Origin: Thozetella sp. PMI_491
Lineage: Eukaryota; Ascomycota; Sordariomycetes; Chaetosphaeriales; Chaetosphaeriaceae
Assembly: GCA_021432635.1 (NCBI GenBank)
Contig: MU270026.1
Span: 124,001 to 188,000 of the forward strand
DNA length: 64,000 bases
Direction: 5' to 3'
This document shows positions 54,668-64,000 of the stretch, piece by piece (the first letter of the stretch is position 1; every line of letters begins with the position of its first letter). A model generated the notes under the pieces. That model saw only the letters and a list, made by a program, of their open reading frames with translations, searched no databases and was not told the DNA's origin. Made by a program: the position numbers and the translations under genes.

Positions 54668-57158
54668 ATGTCCGAAGTATTCAGCCCGGTTTTTGCATCG
54701 CCATGGTCGCGGGCTCCTCGAGAGATCGCCTGCCACCGCTGTAGGCACCGAAAAAAGAAGGCATGCATAGCGATGGCGGAAAACAGAACTGGAGCTAACG
54801 CACTCTGCAGTGCGACAAGCGGCGCCCGACATGTAGCGAGTGTGTCAAGTCTGGTTCTGGTACAAGCTCAATCCCTTTTCCAATGGCCTGCCAACTTGAC
54901 ACTTACAGTTTATTCCGGTAGAATGCGTTGTTCTAAGGCCGAAGAAGGCGAACGCACGCAATGTCCCCGCGAAGCAAGTCCCGACTCGGTCGATTGTGCA
55001 CACATTGGCTGGAATACTGACAGATCCCAGTTACGTGCATTTACTTGAAGACCATGTCGCGTCGCTCGAGTCGCGATTGCGACAGAGACATCCGAGCATT
55101 GCAGACGATCATCTCGCCATCACCGTAGTACAGACTCCACGAAGCCCCACCGATTCGACCCAGCGAATGCCGGCACCCGAAGACGTTGAGGATCTCGACC
55201 AAAATGGACCGGATCCAGGAAAACAGCACGCTTCCATAGAAGCAGACGCAGGAGATGATGCTATGGATGTGCCTCGGTCAGAGCTGGAATGGTCTATTGG
55301 GACCACAGAGGAATCTCTGCTATCCTTTGACTTTGGGACGATCGAATTCGCCACCGACGTGCCCGTACCAGTAAGTATTGAACAAGCGACCAGTCTGGAT
55401 CCCAGGTTAGTGAATATGGAGTCAAATATCCAGGCTATTCTTGGCCGCCCCGACATCTCTTCGTCTTACTTGTCCGACCGCCATCTTTCCATTACACTCG
55501 GCGATCGATATGCGTCCGAATATTTCAGCAATGCTCACCCTATGTGGCCATTCCTGCACCGGAAGCAGTGGCACGAGTGGTGGGCCACCTGGCAGCAACC
55601 TCAGTCCACTAGTCAGAGGCCAGAGTGGGTGGCATTTTTCGTGGACATGGTTAGTGGAGAGTTCTATGGCCGCCGATATGCCATCTAACTCTCGCTAGGT
55701 CCTCTCTATCGGCGCGCTGCTGGTACAGAACTCCGACCCTGCAACTGAACATATTGAAAACTCAAAGGTATAGCTATTTTATGAAATCCGTCCACTTAAG
55801 TGGTTTGCACTAAGGTGCCATAGTCCCTGCACAGCCGCTCGCTGGCCAAGTACAACTCATATGCGATCCAGGGCCGATCGCCTGTGATCCGGACACAGTC
55901 ATCGCTGATTTTAACGGTCCACGCCATGCACCTCGACTCGGTGGGAACCCTCTTTGATCGGGCGTCGGAGGTTATGATGAATTGTGCGTTATCAAGAGTG
56001 CAAAATGGAAATCCATTCCGAAACAACAGAGAGCAACTAGATGACACTGAAACCGAGATTCGGAGGCAGACGATTCGCAGTTGCTACGTGATCGACATTC
56101 TCCTATCATACTCTACAGACCACGGGGTCACATTTGCGGACACATTTACCCAGGATGAGGTGAGGCCACGCCTATAAACGCCTCTGACATAGACAATGCT
56201 AATGACCCCACTTCATTAGCTGCCGGATAGCGACGACTCGCTCACAGAGTCGTCCTTTGATCTATCCTCTCATGGGTCTCCAGAGGGAAGCCAGATGTTC
56301 AGAGAAGATGCGCTAGACGAACACGTTCTCCGACTGCGGCGGATACAATACCGAATATTAAAGCTAGTACAAAGACTGGAGTACGAAGCCGAGCAAGAGC
56401 AGCACCCGGTGCCAAATCTATGGCGTTCCCAGATACGTCACGATCTGACCCGATGGGTGAAAGACGTATCCATATTTCCCGGACACCATGAGATACATGA
56501 TAGGTTCAAGTCGACTTCATGGCTACTGAAGCTAGCAAACTACTCCATTATCTCGCTCTTTCCAAACCCACGGCTTGCGGTCCGAGGCGGAGATTCTCGA
56601 CACCTCGTCGCAGCGGCAACTCAGGTCCTCATCACATTTCGCCGGCTTCGTGTCAAAGAGCACACATCCTGTTACACATGGACCGCGGTACGTAGAGCGG
56701 ATATTCCCGGTTGTTCCGGCGGGTTGCTAACGCTCACTCTACAGCTCGTCCACCAGTTCCAAGCAGGCATAATCATGATGTACTCCCTCTGGGCGACGCC
56801 GACGCACCAGCAGCACTCCCTATACGACCGCAGGGAAATCTGCCGAGCCATGTTCTCATGTTCTGCAACTCTGGTAGATTTCGCGAACAAATGGCGGAAC
56901 GCGTGCGCCTTCCGCGACGTGTTCGACCTCCTAACGCAGGGTATACCGATTAGTGAATACGGAGACCCGGTTCAAGAGTGGTCTCTCGCACCGGACCAAT
57001 CTGAGGAGTTATGCCGGCTTAGTGCGGCTCTTGAGGAGCTAAAGGTTACGCGCCGGGTCGTCGGCTTATTGCTAGAGATCGCAAGAGGTCCACGGCCAGG
57101 ATATTCAGCACTATCTATCCAAGAGACGCAGTGGGTGCAGTTTGAAACACCTGGATAA
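54668..57158 (+). CDS. Zn2Cys6 transcription factor (cluster regulator candidate)
   Basis: The zinc cluster is assembled from three exons: IACHRCRHRKKK (54668-54760), CDKRRPTCSECVKSGS (from about 54812), and ECVVLRPKKAN (from about 54926), giving the CxxCx6C and CxxC plus final Cys pattern. The first intron has GC rather than GT at its donor; no GT alternative fits. Exon 3 continues LAGILTDPSYVHLLEDHVASLESRL, a coiled coil after the cluster. The middle homology domain follows (NAHPMWPFLHRKQWHEWW, SVGTLFDRASEVMMNCALSRVQNG), with further introns near 55680, 55770 and 56160-56220, and the end at 57158 (WVQFETPG). Nuclear DNA-binding regulator. Its central position and the shared TCCG sites make it the natural regulator of this cluster. 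Internal exon borders after 55688 are approximate. Confidence 0.83.
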
Positions 57159-57338
57159 CAGAGAAACAGTATATTGTTATATTAGGGTTGTGTACAGATG
57201 TAGTAATCTTGGCGGTGTTTTCTTTGCGAGCCTTTCGCCAGGGAGAACTGGCTACTCAATACCTCAGTTCCAGCCTCTTAGGTGTGTGTCCAGCAGAATC
57301 AAGAGCCCCATGCTTCGACCAAATTACAGGATCAAACT

Positions 57339-58541
57339 CTATTCCCGCCTCAGGATCGCTCCACGCTCAGCCGGAAGGCGTGCACTTTCTGGAGGGGTAT
57401 TGCGTGATTTAAATTCATCACATATTTCCTCCATCTTCACCCATTCCACTCCCTCGTGCTTGCTGAGGTATTTGATGATTCTGATGTGAATTAGTGCATG
57501 ATACCTTGTTCAGAGAAATATTATTACCTTTCAATCATTTTAAGCGCGTGGGGATGGCCCGAGACATCGGGGTGTATCGTTACTGGGAAGCAGAAGTTGT
57601 CGTATGTCTCATAGAAATAATCGAAATGGTCCTTCCAGAGGTCTTCGACAACACTTGGGTGGACCCACCCGTGGCTGTTGGGCATATTCTTGATGAACAT
57701 CTGGAGGTCATTTAGCAAACCATCTTGGTCTGGGACTTGACTCGCACATGGGCACACAAACCATGGGAGGAAGATCGTCGAGGTACCAGCTGGCTGGTAT
57801 CTCCACCAGCCCAGTTGTCTCTCCTCGGACCAATGGCTTCATCCAGGTGTCTGGATGCTGCTTGTAATCGATGTTTGTCCATGTGTCCCCAACGCGAAGC
57901 CAGTGAGGCAGCGCGTCATGATGCGAGAAGGAGTGATCATATTCTAGGCCTATTACAGATCGATCAGTAGGCGCATTGGACGTGTCTGCAGATTGAGAAG
58001 TACCGTATTTCAACATTAAATCCGCCCCTTCCTTGGAAGTCTCCCACCAAGGTACTACCGACCCCCTCGGCGGCTATCCAAAGTTAGAAGACAACATTCT
58101 GCTTGACTCGAAGGGGTCATTTAGGCCTACCTTGCCGCAAAACTCCGTGAGCAAGCGGTACGTCTTATCGAGAACTATCTCCTGCTGCTCGATAGTCATA
58201 TCCCTCGGGTTCTCGTGTGAATATCCGTGCAGGCCAATCTCGTGTCCCGCGTCCCGGATCATGGCGCACTCCTCAGGAAACGTCTCTAGCGAATGGCCTG
58301 GGATGAACCATGTCGTCTTTATGTTATACTTCTCGAAGAGGGCAAGCAGGCGCCTGACTCCAACTGTGCCAGCAAAATAACCTGTCTTATTGTTAGCATT
58401 GGGGTGACCAAATGCTAGGCGTACGCTTCTCTTCCTACCTCTGGATATATCCGACACTGACTCCTCTCCGCCGTATGATCCGATCCAACCGCATACGGCA
58501 TCAATGTCCACCGAGATGCAGCACAGAGCCTTTGGAGCCAT
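57339..58541 (-). CDS. Polysaccharide-deacetylase-fold hydrolase (cyclic imidase/HpPgdA type)
   Basis: Multi-exon gene. Exon 1 (58439-58541) reads [19 protein letters not shown] then [14 protein letters not shown], exon 2 begins [20 protein letters not shown] at 58381, and later exons give [79 protein letters not shown] and [16 protein letters not shown], ending near 57339. The NodB-type site is present: Asp in VDIDA, and HGYSH (HxxxH) as metal ligands. This subgroup includes Helicobacter PgdA-like proteins, cyclic-imide hydrolases and relatives of PuuE allantoinase, rather than true chitin deacetylases. There is no signal peptide, which favours an intracellular amide or imide hydrolase. It may open a cyclic imide to a half-amide for the nearby amidase. 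That role is inferred. Confidence 0.85.
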
Positions 58542-59074
58542 GGTGATAGTCTATACAATATGGAACTTACAATTCTGAGAAGTATTCTGAAAGAACAGCT
58601 AAGCTATGTTTGCTTCCTTGTTTTTATCCTTGGTAGTAGCACGGCTTTGTTTAGTCCTAATGCTTAGGTGCGGATATCAGCGTGTGGTCCGTGTCCGATC
58701 TATCGGACACGCATAGAAAAGTCCGACCATCTGCAAGCATCCCTTGATACGTTTACATGGCGTCGTCCTACGATACTTAACTGTGGAGCATAGATATCGT
58801 CTGCTCTTCTTGCAATTCCGCCTCTCTGACTCCCTCTTGGCGTAGAGTGGGCCTCATTGGACGTGGCTGTGGCTCGAAGTGTATTAATGACCTGCTCTGA
58901 GTGCCTGCATGCATGCACCCCGCAATCTATTGCGCCTGGCTCCCAATTCACACTTACAAGCAGACGGCAAGTTTTATTTTTGGCTGTTAAATATATTCTA
59001 TCTTAGCTTCTAAACACCGATAGCAGGGTATTAGCTCGATGGGTAACTTTTCTGATACACAACTCCCTGACGGT
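58542..59074. other. Intergenic region upstream of the deacetylase-fold gene
   Basis: 533 nt between two minus-strand genes. It holds the 20-bp inverted repeat at 58691-58710 and a further GTCCGACC at about 58721. No gene seen. Confidence 0.55.
58691..58710. promoter_or_regulatory. Perfect inverted repeat GTGTCCGAT-CT-ATCGGACAC
   Basis: Nine-bp arms around a 2-nt centre, containing everted CCG and CGG triplets (CCG-N6-CGG). It lies about 150 nt upstream of the deacetylase-fold gene start (58541). Zn2Cys6 dimers often bind such paired triplets, so it is the best operator candidate for the cluster regulator. Function is inferred. Confidence 0.6.
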
Positions 59075-60204
59075 CTAAAGCTTAGCGGCTTCTCGATTCT
59101 CCGCTGCATCCGTAAAGAGTTTCACTCCATATTCTGCCATGCCCCAAGAGGCCTGGTAGCCTGCGCCACTTGCACCATAATTGTGTATGACAAGATAGCC
59201 CGCTCTCCTCTCGGCCTCGATCCTTGGCCCGCCCCGGCGGCTTGGCCGGAGTCCGACTCCATGTCGGATAATCTTCAGGTCCTCGAGCCTCCCAAGTTCT
59301 GGAGCGAGCGCACAGCACCTTCTCATTATGTCTTTAGAAAATTCTATGTCGACTTCACCACTCCAGTTGCCGTCCTCTCGGCACCCGCCAAGGACAATGC
59401 CGCCGCCTAGTGGCCGTTGGAAAACATAGGTTGTATCGTTGTCCACGCGCCGAGGGGACCGGAAGTACATGCGCTTGAGCGGTTCGATAGGCTGTTCGAT
59501 GAGCACTGTCTGTCCGCGCGTAGGGTACATATCTTTGTCATCTACGCCGCCAAGAGAATAGGATCCTAGTCCTGTGCAGTTGAAGACAGCAGACACATCT
59601 CCCGACAGGCGAGCTTCGTTAATATGCGAGATCTTGCGTCGTATCAACTGGACCCTTGCTGCTCGACAACGACTAAGAAGCCTAATATACAGTTAGACAT
59701 ATGAGACCCGTGTTTGGTGTAGCAAAAGCCGTACCAATGCAAATATATCTGAGTATTAATCACGAATGTCGCCCGAGCCTCTAGCCCAAACACGGCGCCC
59801 TCTGGCAGCTCGGCTTCGGGAACCTGGTCTAGTCCCCCAACTAGGCGCTCGTACCATATTTTCTTCGTATCTTGGCTCAATATTTCGGTCGACTCAATGG
59901 GCTGGTCAAAAATCATCCTCAGGGGCGATCTCGCGATTCCACATTCTGGAGCTGACGCTGCCAAGCGGCTGAATCGTTCGAATGTCGTCCTGTCAAAAGA
60001 TTCTAAGAGCCCGTTGTCTGTCGCCGAGGAACACCAATTTCCACCCGCCCAGGGAGAGGTATAGTCTACATGATAATCACCCGGGAAATGTGCGGCGAGG
60101 ACTGTGATTCGGGCAGTAGGATATGACTCTCGCAGGCTGAGTGCGGTGGAAAGGCCAATCACACCGGCACCCAGAACGACAAATGAGCAAGAGTGTGAGT
60201 CCAT
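59075..60204 (-). CDS. FAD-dependent D-amino-acid oxidase-type enzyme, C-terminal AKL
   Basis: Two exons, complement(59075-59681, 59735-60204), give 358 aa. The N-terminus SFVVLGAGVIGLSTALSL is the FAD-binding GxGxxG. DAO-specific blocks follow: DYTSPWAGGNWCS, FNCTGLGSYSLGG, YPTRGQTVLI, YVFQRPLGGGIVLGG, and the C-terminal VIHNYGASGAGYQASWGMA that ends the family. I start at 60204 (MDSHSCSF); a Met at 60231 is an alternative. The last three residues are AKL, a known variant of the PTS1 peroxisomal signal, and fungal D-amino acid oxidases are peroxisomal. The expected reaction is oxidative deamination of a D-amino acid (or D-aspartate) to a 2-oxo acid with release of ammonia and H2O2. It supplies a 2-oxo acid step in the proposed cluster. 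Confidence 0.9.
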
Positions 60205-60356
60205 CGGAGCAAATTGATTGCCATGAAACATAGCAGATCAGTATTCATCAATCAATAGTCCGTTCATGACAAAGGGTAGATAGATAAGCTCTTTTGTTCC
60301 CGGTCCTCTATCGCCATCTCGCACAGTACTAATGTACGCTAAGCGAAATTTAGCAT

Positions 60357-60372
60357 TGTCCGATAGTCCGAT
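60357..60372 (+). promoter_or_regulatory. Paired TCCGAT site (TGTCCGAT-AGTCCGAT)
   Basis: Two adjacent TCCGAT half-sites in tandem, about 155-170 nt upstream of the oxidase start at 60204. GGATCGGGTACCGATAG follows directly and adds an inverted ATCGG/CCGAT pair. Confidence 0.55.
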
Positions 60373-60462
60373 GCGGATCGGGTACCGATAGAACCCGGCC
60401 GTGGCCTGGACTATCAGCTGATGATGTCCTCAAGTCGGCAGATGCTCTCAGTGTTAACGCAG

Positions 60463-60474
60463 TCCGTTTACGGA
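60463..60474. promoter_or_regulatory. Inverted TCCG site (TCCGTTTACGGA)
   Basis: CCG-N4-CGG everted pair within AGTCCGTTTACGGAGAC, about 260-270 nt upstream of the oxidase start; the spacing is shorter than at 58691. Confidence 0.4.
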
Positions 60475-60624
60475 GACTTGTCTGCTAGGTGTCTTTTTTG
60501 CGGACTTCCAAACAGCCCAGAATTAGCCTCCTACAGATAACCATGATGTGCTACGAAAGGACCGGCAATGAACAGCAGATGAAAACACAGGCAGACATAT
60601 ACAATTATATATTATTGATCTATT

Positions 60625-62401
60625 TCATCTATTCTCTTTCCAATCGTATGCCTTCTCATAGGCGTATCCAAATTCCAGCAGCTTTGACTCTCCATGAAGA
60701 GGTCCGATCAGTTGAAGAGCAACGGGAAGTTTGATATCTCGATTCGTTCCGCTCATGTCGGGCTTTAGGCCTATGGGAAGGCTCATAGCCGGATGACCCG
60801 TAAGGTTGAACTGCATAGTATTGAGCGTCTGGCCGAATGTGGATGATATTATCTCCCATGGTGAGGCTGTCGCCCTGTCAAAAAGCCGCGGTGCGGTAAA
60901 AGGGACAGTAGGCATTAGCAAAACGTCAAAAGAATCGAAAAGTGTCTGATATTCCGTTCGAACTAGAGTCAAATGGCAACTTTAGTTTCAAATATGGGAG
61001 CGTCAGAGAGGGTGTCACTTACGCCTGAGAGCAAGGTTCATGCATTTGGCATACATCGTCGGGTACTGCTTCTGTTCAAAGACACCGTTGATCAACTCGT
61101 TACGCATCGCAATAGGCAGTCGATCCCACTTTTCCTGAGACCATGGAAGTATGCTCGCAAAATATCCTGTAGGATAATGGCCTCTTCTTCCCATCGGATG
61201 TCCAAGAGCCACACTTGTAAGTGACTGGCGGCAGACTGCCATCCAAAGAGATCGCCCTAGCTCATGGCTTGGCATCGATATCTCTTCAAGTATAGCCCCG
61301 AGCTTTTGGAACCGCTCCGCCGCCGCCCTGATTTCCGCTTTCATCTCCTCCATGACAAACGGGGCGTCTATAGCTTCTTTAATCACAGCCACTCTTCTAC
61401 CGGCAAGTGGCATCAATCGCAACTCCTGCGGAATGTTTTCGTACCATTTCTTCAAGTTAGACGAATACTTGATGCCTCCATGGCTTTGCGCCCCGAGTTG
61501 GCGATCGTCTATGCCGTCATAGCCAGCAACAACTTCAAGAAGAACAGCAGTGTCCCACACGGTTCTGCACATGGGACCGACGTGATCAAGGACAGCCTCG
61601 CAGGGAATCACACCAGTGTACGGAATAAGTCCATGCGTTGCCTTCAGTCCGACAAGCCCGCAAAATGCGGCCGGGACGCGAATGGATCCTCCCTGGTCCG
61701 CTCCCATGCCCATGTCGACAGCATCTGCATGACTAGACTGGTCCGGATTGCCGACCAACGCGCCGATGCCAGACGACGAGCCTCCTGCCGAGTATTCAGG
61801 CGCATAAGGATTGTATACGGGTCCCGCAGATGCCGTGTTGCTCACGGTCGCGCAGCTCATCGCTTCGCACGTAGCTGTACCAACGATGCGACCGCCGGCT
61901 TCGAGGATTCTAGTTACTACCGTCGCATCAGACTGGGGTGTCCATGGCGAAATTGCGTCCGTTCCGTAAACCTGAGGAATCCCCGCGATGCAGATATTGT
62001 CCTTGACAACAATCCGTTTCCCTGCCAGAAGCTTAGCTGCAGGCAGGTTTCCGCATGTTGACTTCGCTTCTATTGTGCATCTGTATGACCACGCATTGGC
62101 GAAGAAGTTAGATCCTTCCTCTATCCTTAAGATGTCTTCGCGAATTATCTCAAGACCATCTTCTGGAAGCTCGTAGTCTGGCAATGCTGACAGCTCTTCG
62201 AACGTCTCATATGCCGCGGCGAGAAGCGTTCGGTGAGCCTCAATCTCACTGTCTTTTACCTCGAAGCCTAAACTAGCTGCTGCGTCTCGGACATCTGCGG
62301 CGGTAATAGGGTTGTTCCTAGCGATGTGAGTGGGCTGTTAATGCACTTGAATCCCTTGTATCGTGTACTTACTCCGAAACCTGAGACGACACAATTGACA
62401 T
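60625..62401 (-). CDS. Amidase-signature family amidase
   Basis: Three exons, complement(60625-60962, 61023-62317, 62373-62401), read in frame to 553 aa. Exon 1 is only 29 nt (MSIVSSQVSE). The Ser-cisSer-Lys triad is complete: Lys in GKRIVVKDNI, cis-Ser in the loop EYSAGGSSSGIGALV, and nucleophile Ser in GADQGGSIRVPAAFCGL. The fold ends LTGHPAMSLPIGLKP and VALQLIGPLHGESKLLEFGYAYEKA. Such enzymes hydrolyse linear amides to acid and ammonia. It is not a GatA (no GatB/C neighbours, eukaryotic cytosolic form). Divergent from the aminotransferase with shared TCCG sites. It could take the half-amide product of the imidase-like enzyme. That substrate is inferred. Confidence 0.9.
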
Positions 62402-62800
62402 GTTTGTTTCTGGGCCTAGTTCGGAAGGCTACTACCTATCTTGGTCAATCTCGTCTGCACAACTGACAGCCAGGGGTATCATTGTAAATGAGAGTCCCAG
62501 AAAATACCACAGGAGCTATCCCCTAGAGGCAGGGTTAGCTGGGCTCCTCTCTGGTTAAGCGGACATTCTGTATTTTGTCCGACGCGGTGGAACTGGCGTG
62601 AACGGCGACAAGGGATAGAGACTAAGAAGCAAAGGATCCACGCCGACACTAGGGCCAGGACTTTTGTCACTGAGGATCCACGCGTGACTGCATGTAAACT
62701 GACCGCGCCTAGGCGGGAAAGGTCGAATTGATAGCGGGGATCGTGTTGCTTCGTTTCGACGGTACTCTCGTTCTCTGTTCCCAAATCTCATTCTTGCCTC
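62402..62800. other. Divergent promoter of amidase and aminotransferase
   Basis: About 400 nt between head-to-head starts, with an inverted CGGACA/TGTCCG pair at 62560-62582. No gene seen. Confidence 0.55.
62560..62582. promoter_or_regulatory. Inverted CGGACA-N10-TGTCCG site
   Basis: Half-sites CGGACA (62560-62565) and TGTCCG (62576-62581) face each other, 160-180 nt upstream of the amidase start and about 220-240 nt upstream of the aminotransferase start. It carries the same half-site as 53901, 58691 and 60357. Confidence 0.55.
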
Positions 62801-64000
62801 ATGATATCCAAAATTGCGCCAGAAATGGAACACATCAACCTCCAAGGGGGTTGGCCCACCCCACGGCTACATCCCATCAAAGCGATGCAGGCAGCCTCGG
62901 CGGAGGTATTTTCGAGCGCAAATATCCCTGAACTCCTCAAATATGGCCCGGAATGGGGCGACGCCTCATTGCGCGAGAACATTGGCAAGTGGCTGCTGGA
63001 CGTCTACCAGCCAAGCGCGGGTACGATTGGGGCGGAGCGAATTATTGTGACGAATGGAGCGTCCAACGGGCTCGCCACCATTTTGCAAAAATTCACAGAT
63101 CCCGCTGAGACCCAAGCCATCTGGATGGTTGAACCTACCTACTTTCTCGCTTGTCCAGTCTTCCGCGATGCGGGATTCGTGGGCCGCATACGTGCGGTGC
63201 CCGAAGGCTCGGATGGGGTCGACCTAGATTACCTCGCGCAAGCTCTAGAGGAGATCAGCGATGAATCTAGATCCACTTCAACCATCATTGCTCCCAAGAC
63301 GCCTGAGCTTGGGTACCCAAAAACCTACCGCCACATTCTCTATATGGTACCTACATTCTCCAATCCTAGCGGCAAGACAATGTCCCTTCGGAGACGCGAG
63401 CAACTCATTCAACTTGCCCGCAAGTATGATGTTTTAGTTGTTACGGACGACGTTTACGACGTCCTACGTTGGAGGAGCGGGAAAGAGCGTGATGAAGCGG
63501 AACCGAATCCGTTCCCGCCACCCCGTCTGGTCGACGTGGACCGAACGATGGGAGGACAGTCCAAATTTGGCAATGCCGTTAGCAACGGCTCATTTAGCAA
63601 GATCGTGGCCCCTGGGACACGGGTTGGCTGGATAGAGGGCACTCCAGCTTTCGTCGCCGCCATGGGAACTGTGTAAGTTTGCATTGATAGTCCGCGTCAC
63701 GAAAAACCTTTTCTGATATTATTTTCTAGTGGAGCAACCGTATCAGGAGGTTGTCAGGGGCATTTCGCATCCTTGATGGTCAACGAGATGCTTAAAAGTG
63801 GCGCGGTCGTTCGGCATCTGAATGAGCTTCTGATCCCGACTTACAGGCAGCGGTGCCTGGCCATGAAAGACGCGATAAGGAAACATCTATATCCCTACGG
63901 GGTACGTATTCTTGGAGAGCGCGAGGATCTTAATGCAAGAGAGGACGGGGCAGTAGTCCAATACGACGGTGGCTTCTTTCTTTACATTATCTTTCCCGAT
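62801..64000 (+). CDS. PLP-dependent aminotransferase (class I/II), partial at window edge
   Basis: Exon 1 is 62801-63672 and exon 2 runs from 63730 past the window edge; the 57-nt intron is GT-AG. A start at 62801 or at the Met at 62825 (MEHINLQGGWPTPRLHP) is possible. Fold-type I landmarks are present: LLKYGPEWGDASLRENI, VTNGASNGLATIL, WMVEPTYFLACPVF, YMVPTFSNPSGKTMS, VTDDVYDVLRW and the PLP lysine in NGSFSKIVAPGTRVGW. This resembles the 2-aminoadipate/aromatic aminotransferase subgroup. It would interconvert an amino acid and its 2-oxo acid using 2-oxoglutarate. The C-terminus is missing because the window ends. It is the last visible member of the TCCG-marked cluster, which may continue beyond 64 kb. 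Confidence 0.87.

Larger units (their letters stand above)
60205..60624. other. Intergenic region upstream of the oxidase gene
   Basis: 420 nt between two minus-strand genes, containing the TCCG sites at 60357-60372 and 60463-60474. No gene seen. Confidence 0.55.

Noticed and set aside
57339-58541. Chitin deacetylase identity for the NodB-fold gene
   Set aside because: No signal peptide, no chitin-binding module, and the motif set ([23 protein letters not shown]) fits the HpPgdA/cyclic-imidase group better.

Overview
The window is nuclear DNA of a filamentous ascomycete (Pezizomycotina). The signs are short GT-AG introns (mostly 45-135 nt) with CTAAC-type branch sites, two Zn2Cys6 regulators, a HET-domain protein, an F-box protein, a STAND/NLR N-terminal remnant, many secreted or GPI-type proteins, and nonsense changes of the CpA-to-TpA type that fit repeat-induced point mutation (RIP). 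The genus cannot be fixed from sequence alone. Exon structures were built by hand from splice signals, reading frame and recalled family alignments; no database was searched.

1-33 kb is gene-sparse and mixed. It holds a FAD monooxygenase, a cupredoxin-type secreted protein, a secreted alpha/beta hydrolase, a HET protein, an F-box protein, a decayed NLR N-terminal domain, a secretory lipase, a Kre9/Knh1-like GPI protein, a nine-exon GMC oxidoreductase, a divergent PARP-like ADP-ribosyltransferase, a decayed arylsulfotransferase beside an intact sulfotransferase, a secreted SET protein, a Con-13-like HEFGH protein and a ten-cysteine secreted peptide.

34-48 kb holds a Vps62 protein with a GC-AG intron, a Cys/Ser-rich membrane-anchored protein, a drug-type MFS transporter, and a small sugar locus: hexose/disaccharide-type MFS transporter, intracellular GH32 enzyme and Zn2Cys6 regulator. 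Two introns, one in each of the two MFS genes on opposite strands, are near-copies of each other over their whole length from splice site to splice site. This is the signature of an introner-like element and is the most striking observation here.

48.9-64 kb looks like a co-regulated nitrogen/carbon catabolic cluster: a Dal5-type MFS permease, an isocitrate-lyase-superfamily enzyme that lacks the KKCGH catalytic motif, a class I glutamine-amidotransferase-like protein, a Zn2Cys6 regulator (zinc cluster interrupted by introns), a cyclic-imidase/HpPgdA-type polysaccharide-deacetylase-fold hydrolase, a D-amino-acid-oxidase-type flavoenzyme ending in AKL (possible peroxisomal signal), an amidase-signature enzyme and a PLP aminotransferase cut by the window edge. 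CGGAC/GTCCG sites, often as TGTCCGAT and often paired or inverted, lie in every upstream region of this cluster, so one regulator may control it. A ring-opening, half-amide hydrolysis, deamination and C-C cleavage route is a reasonable but untested reading.
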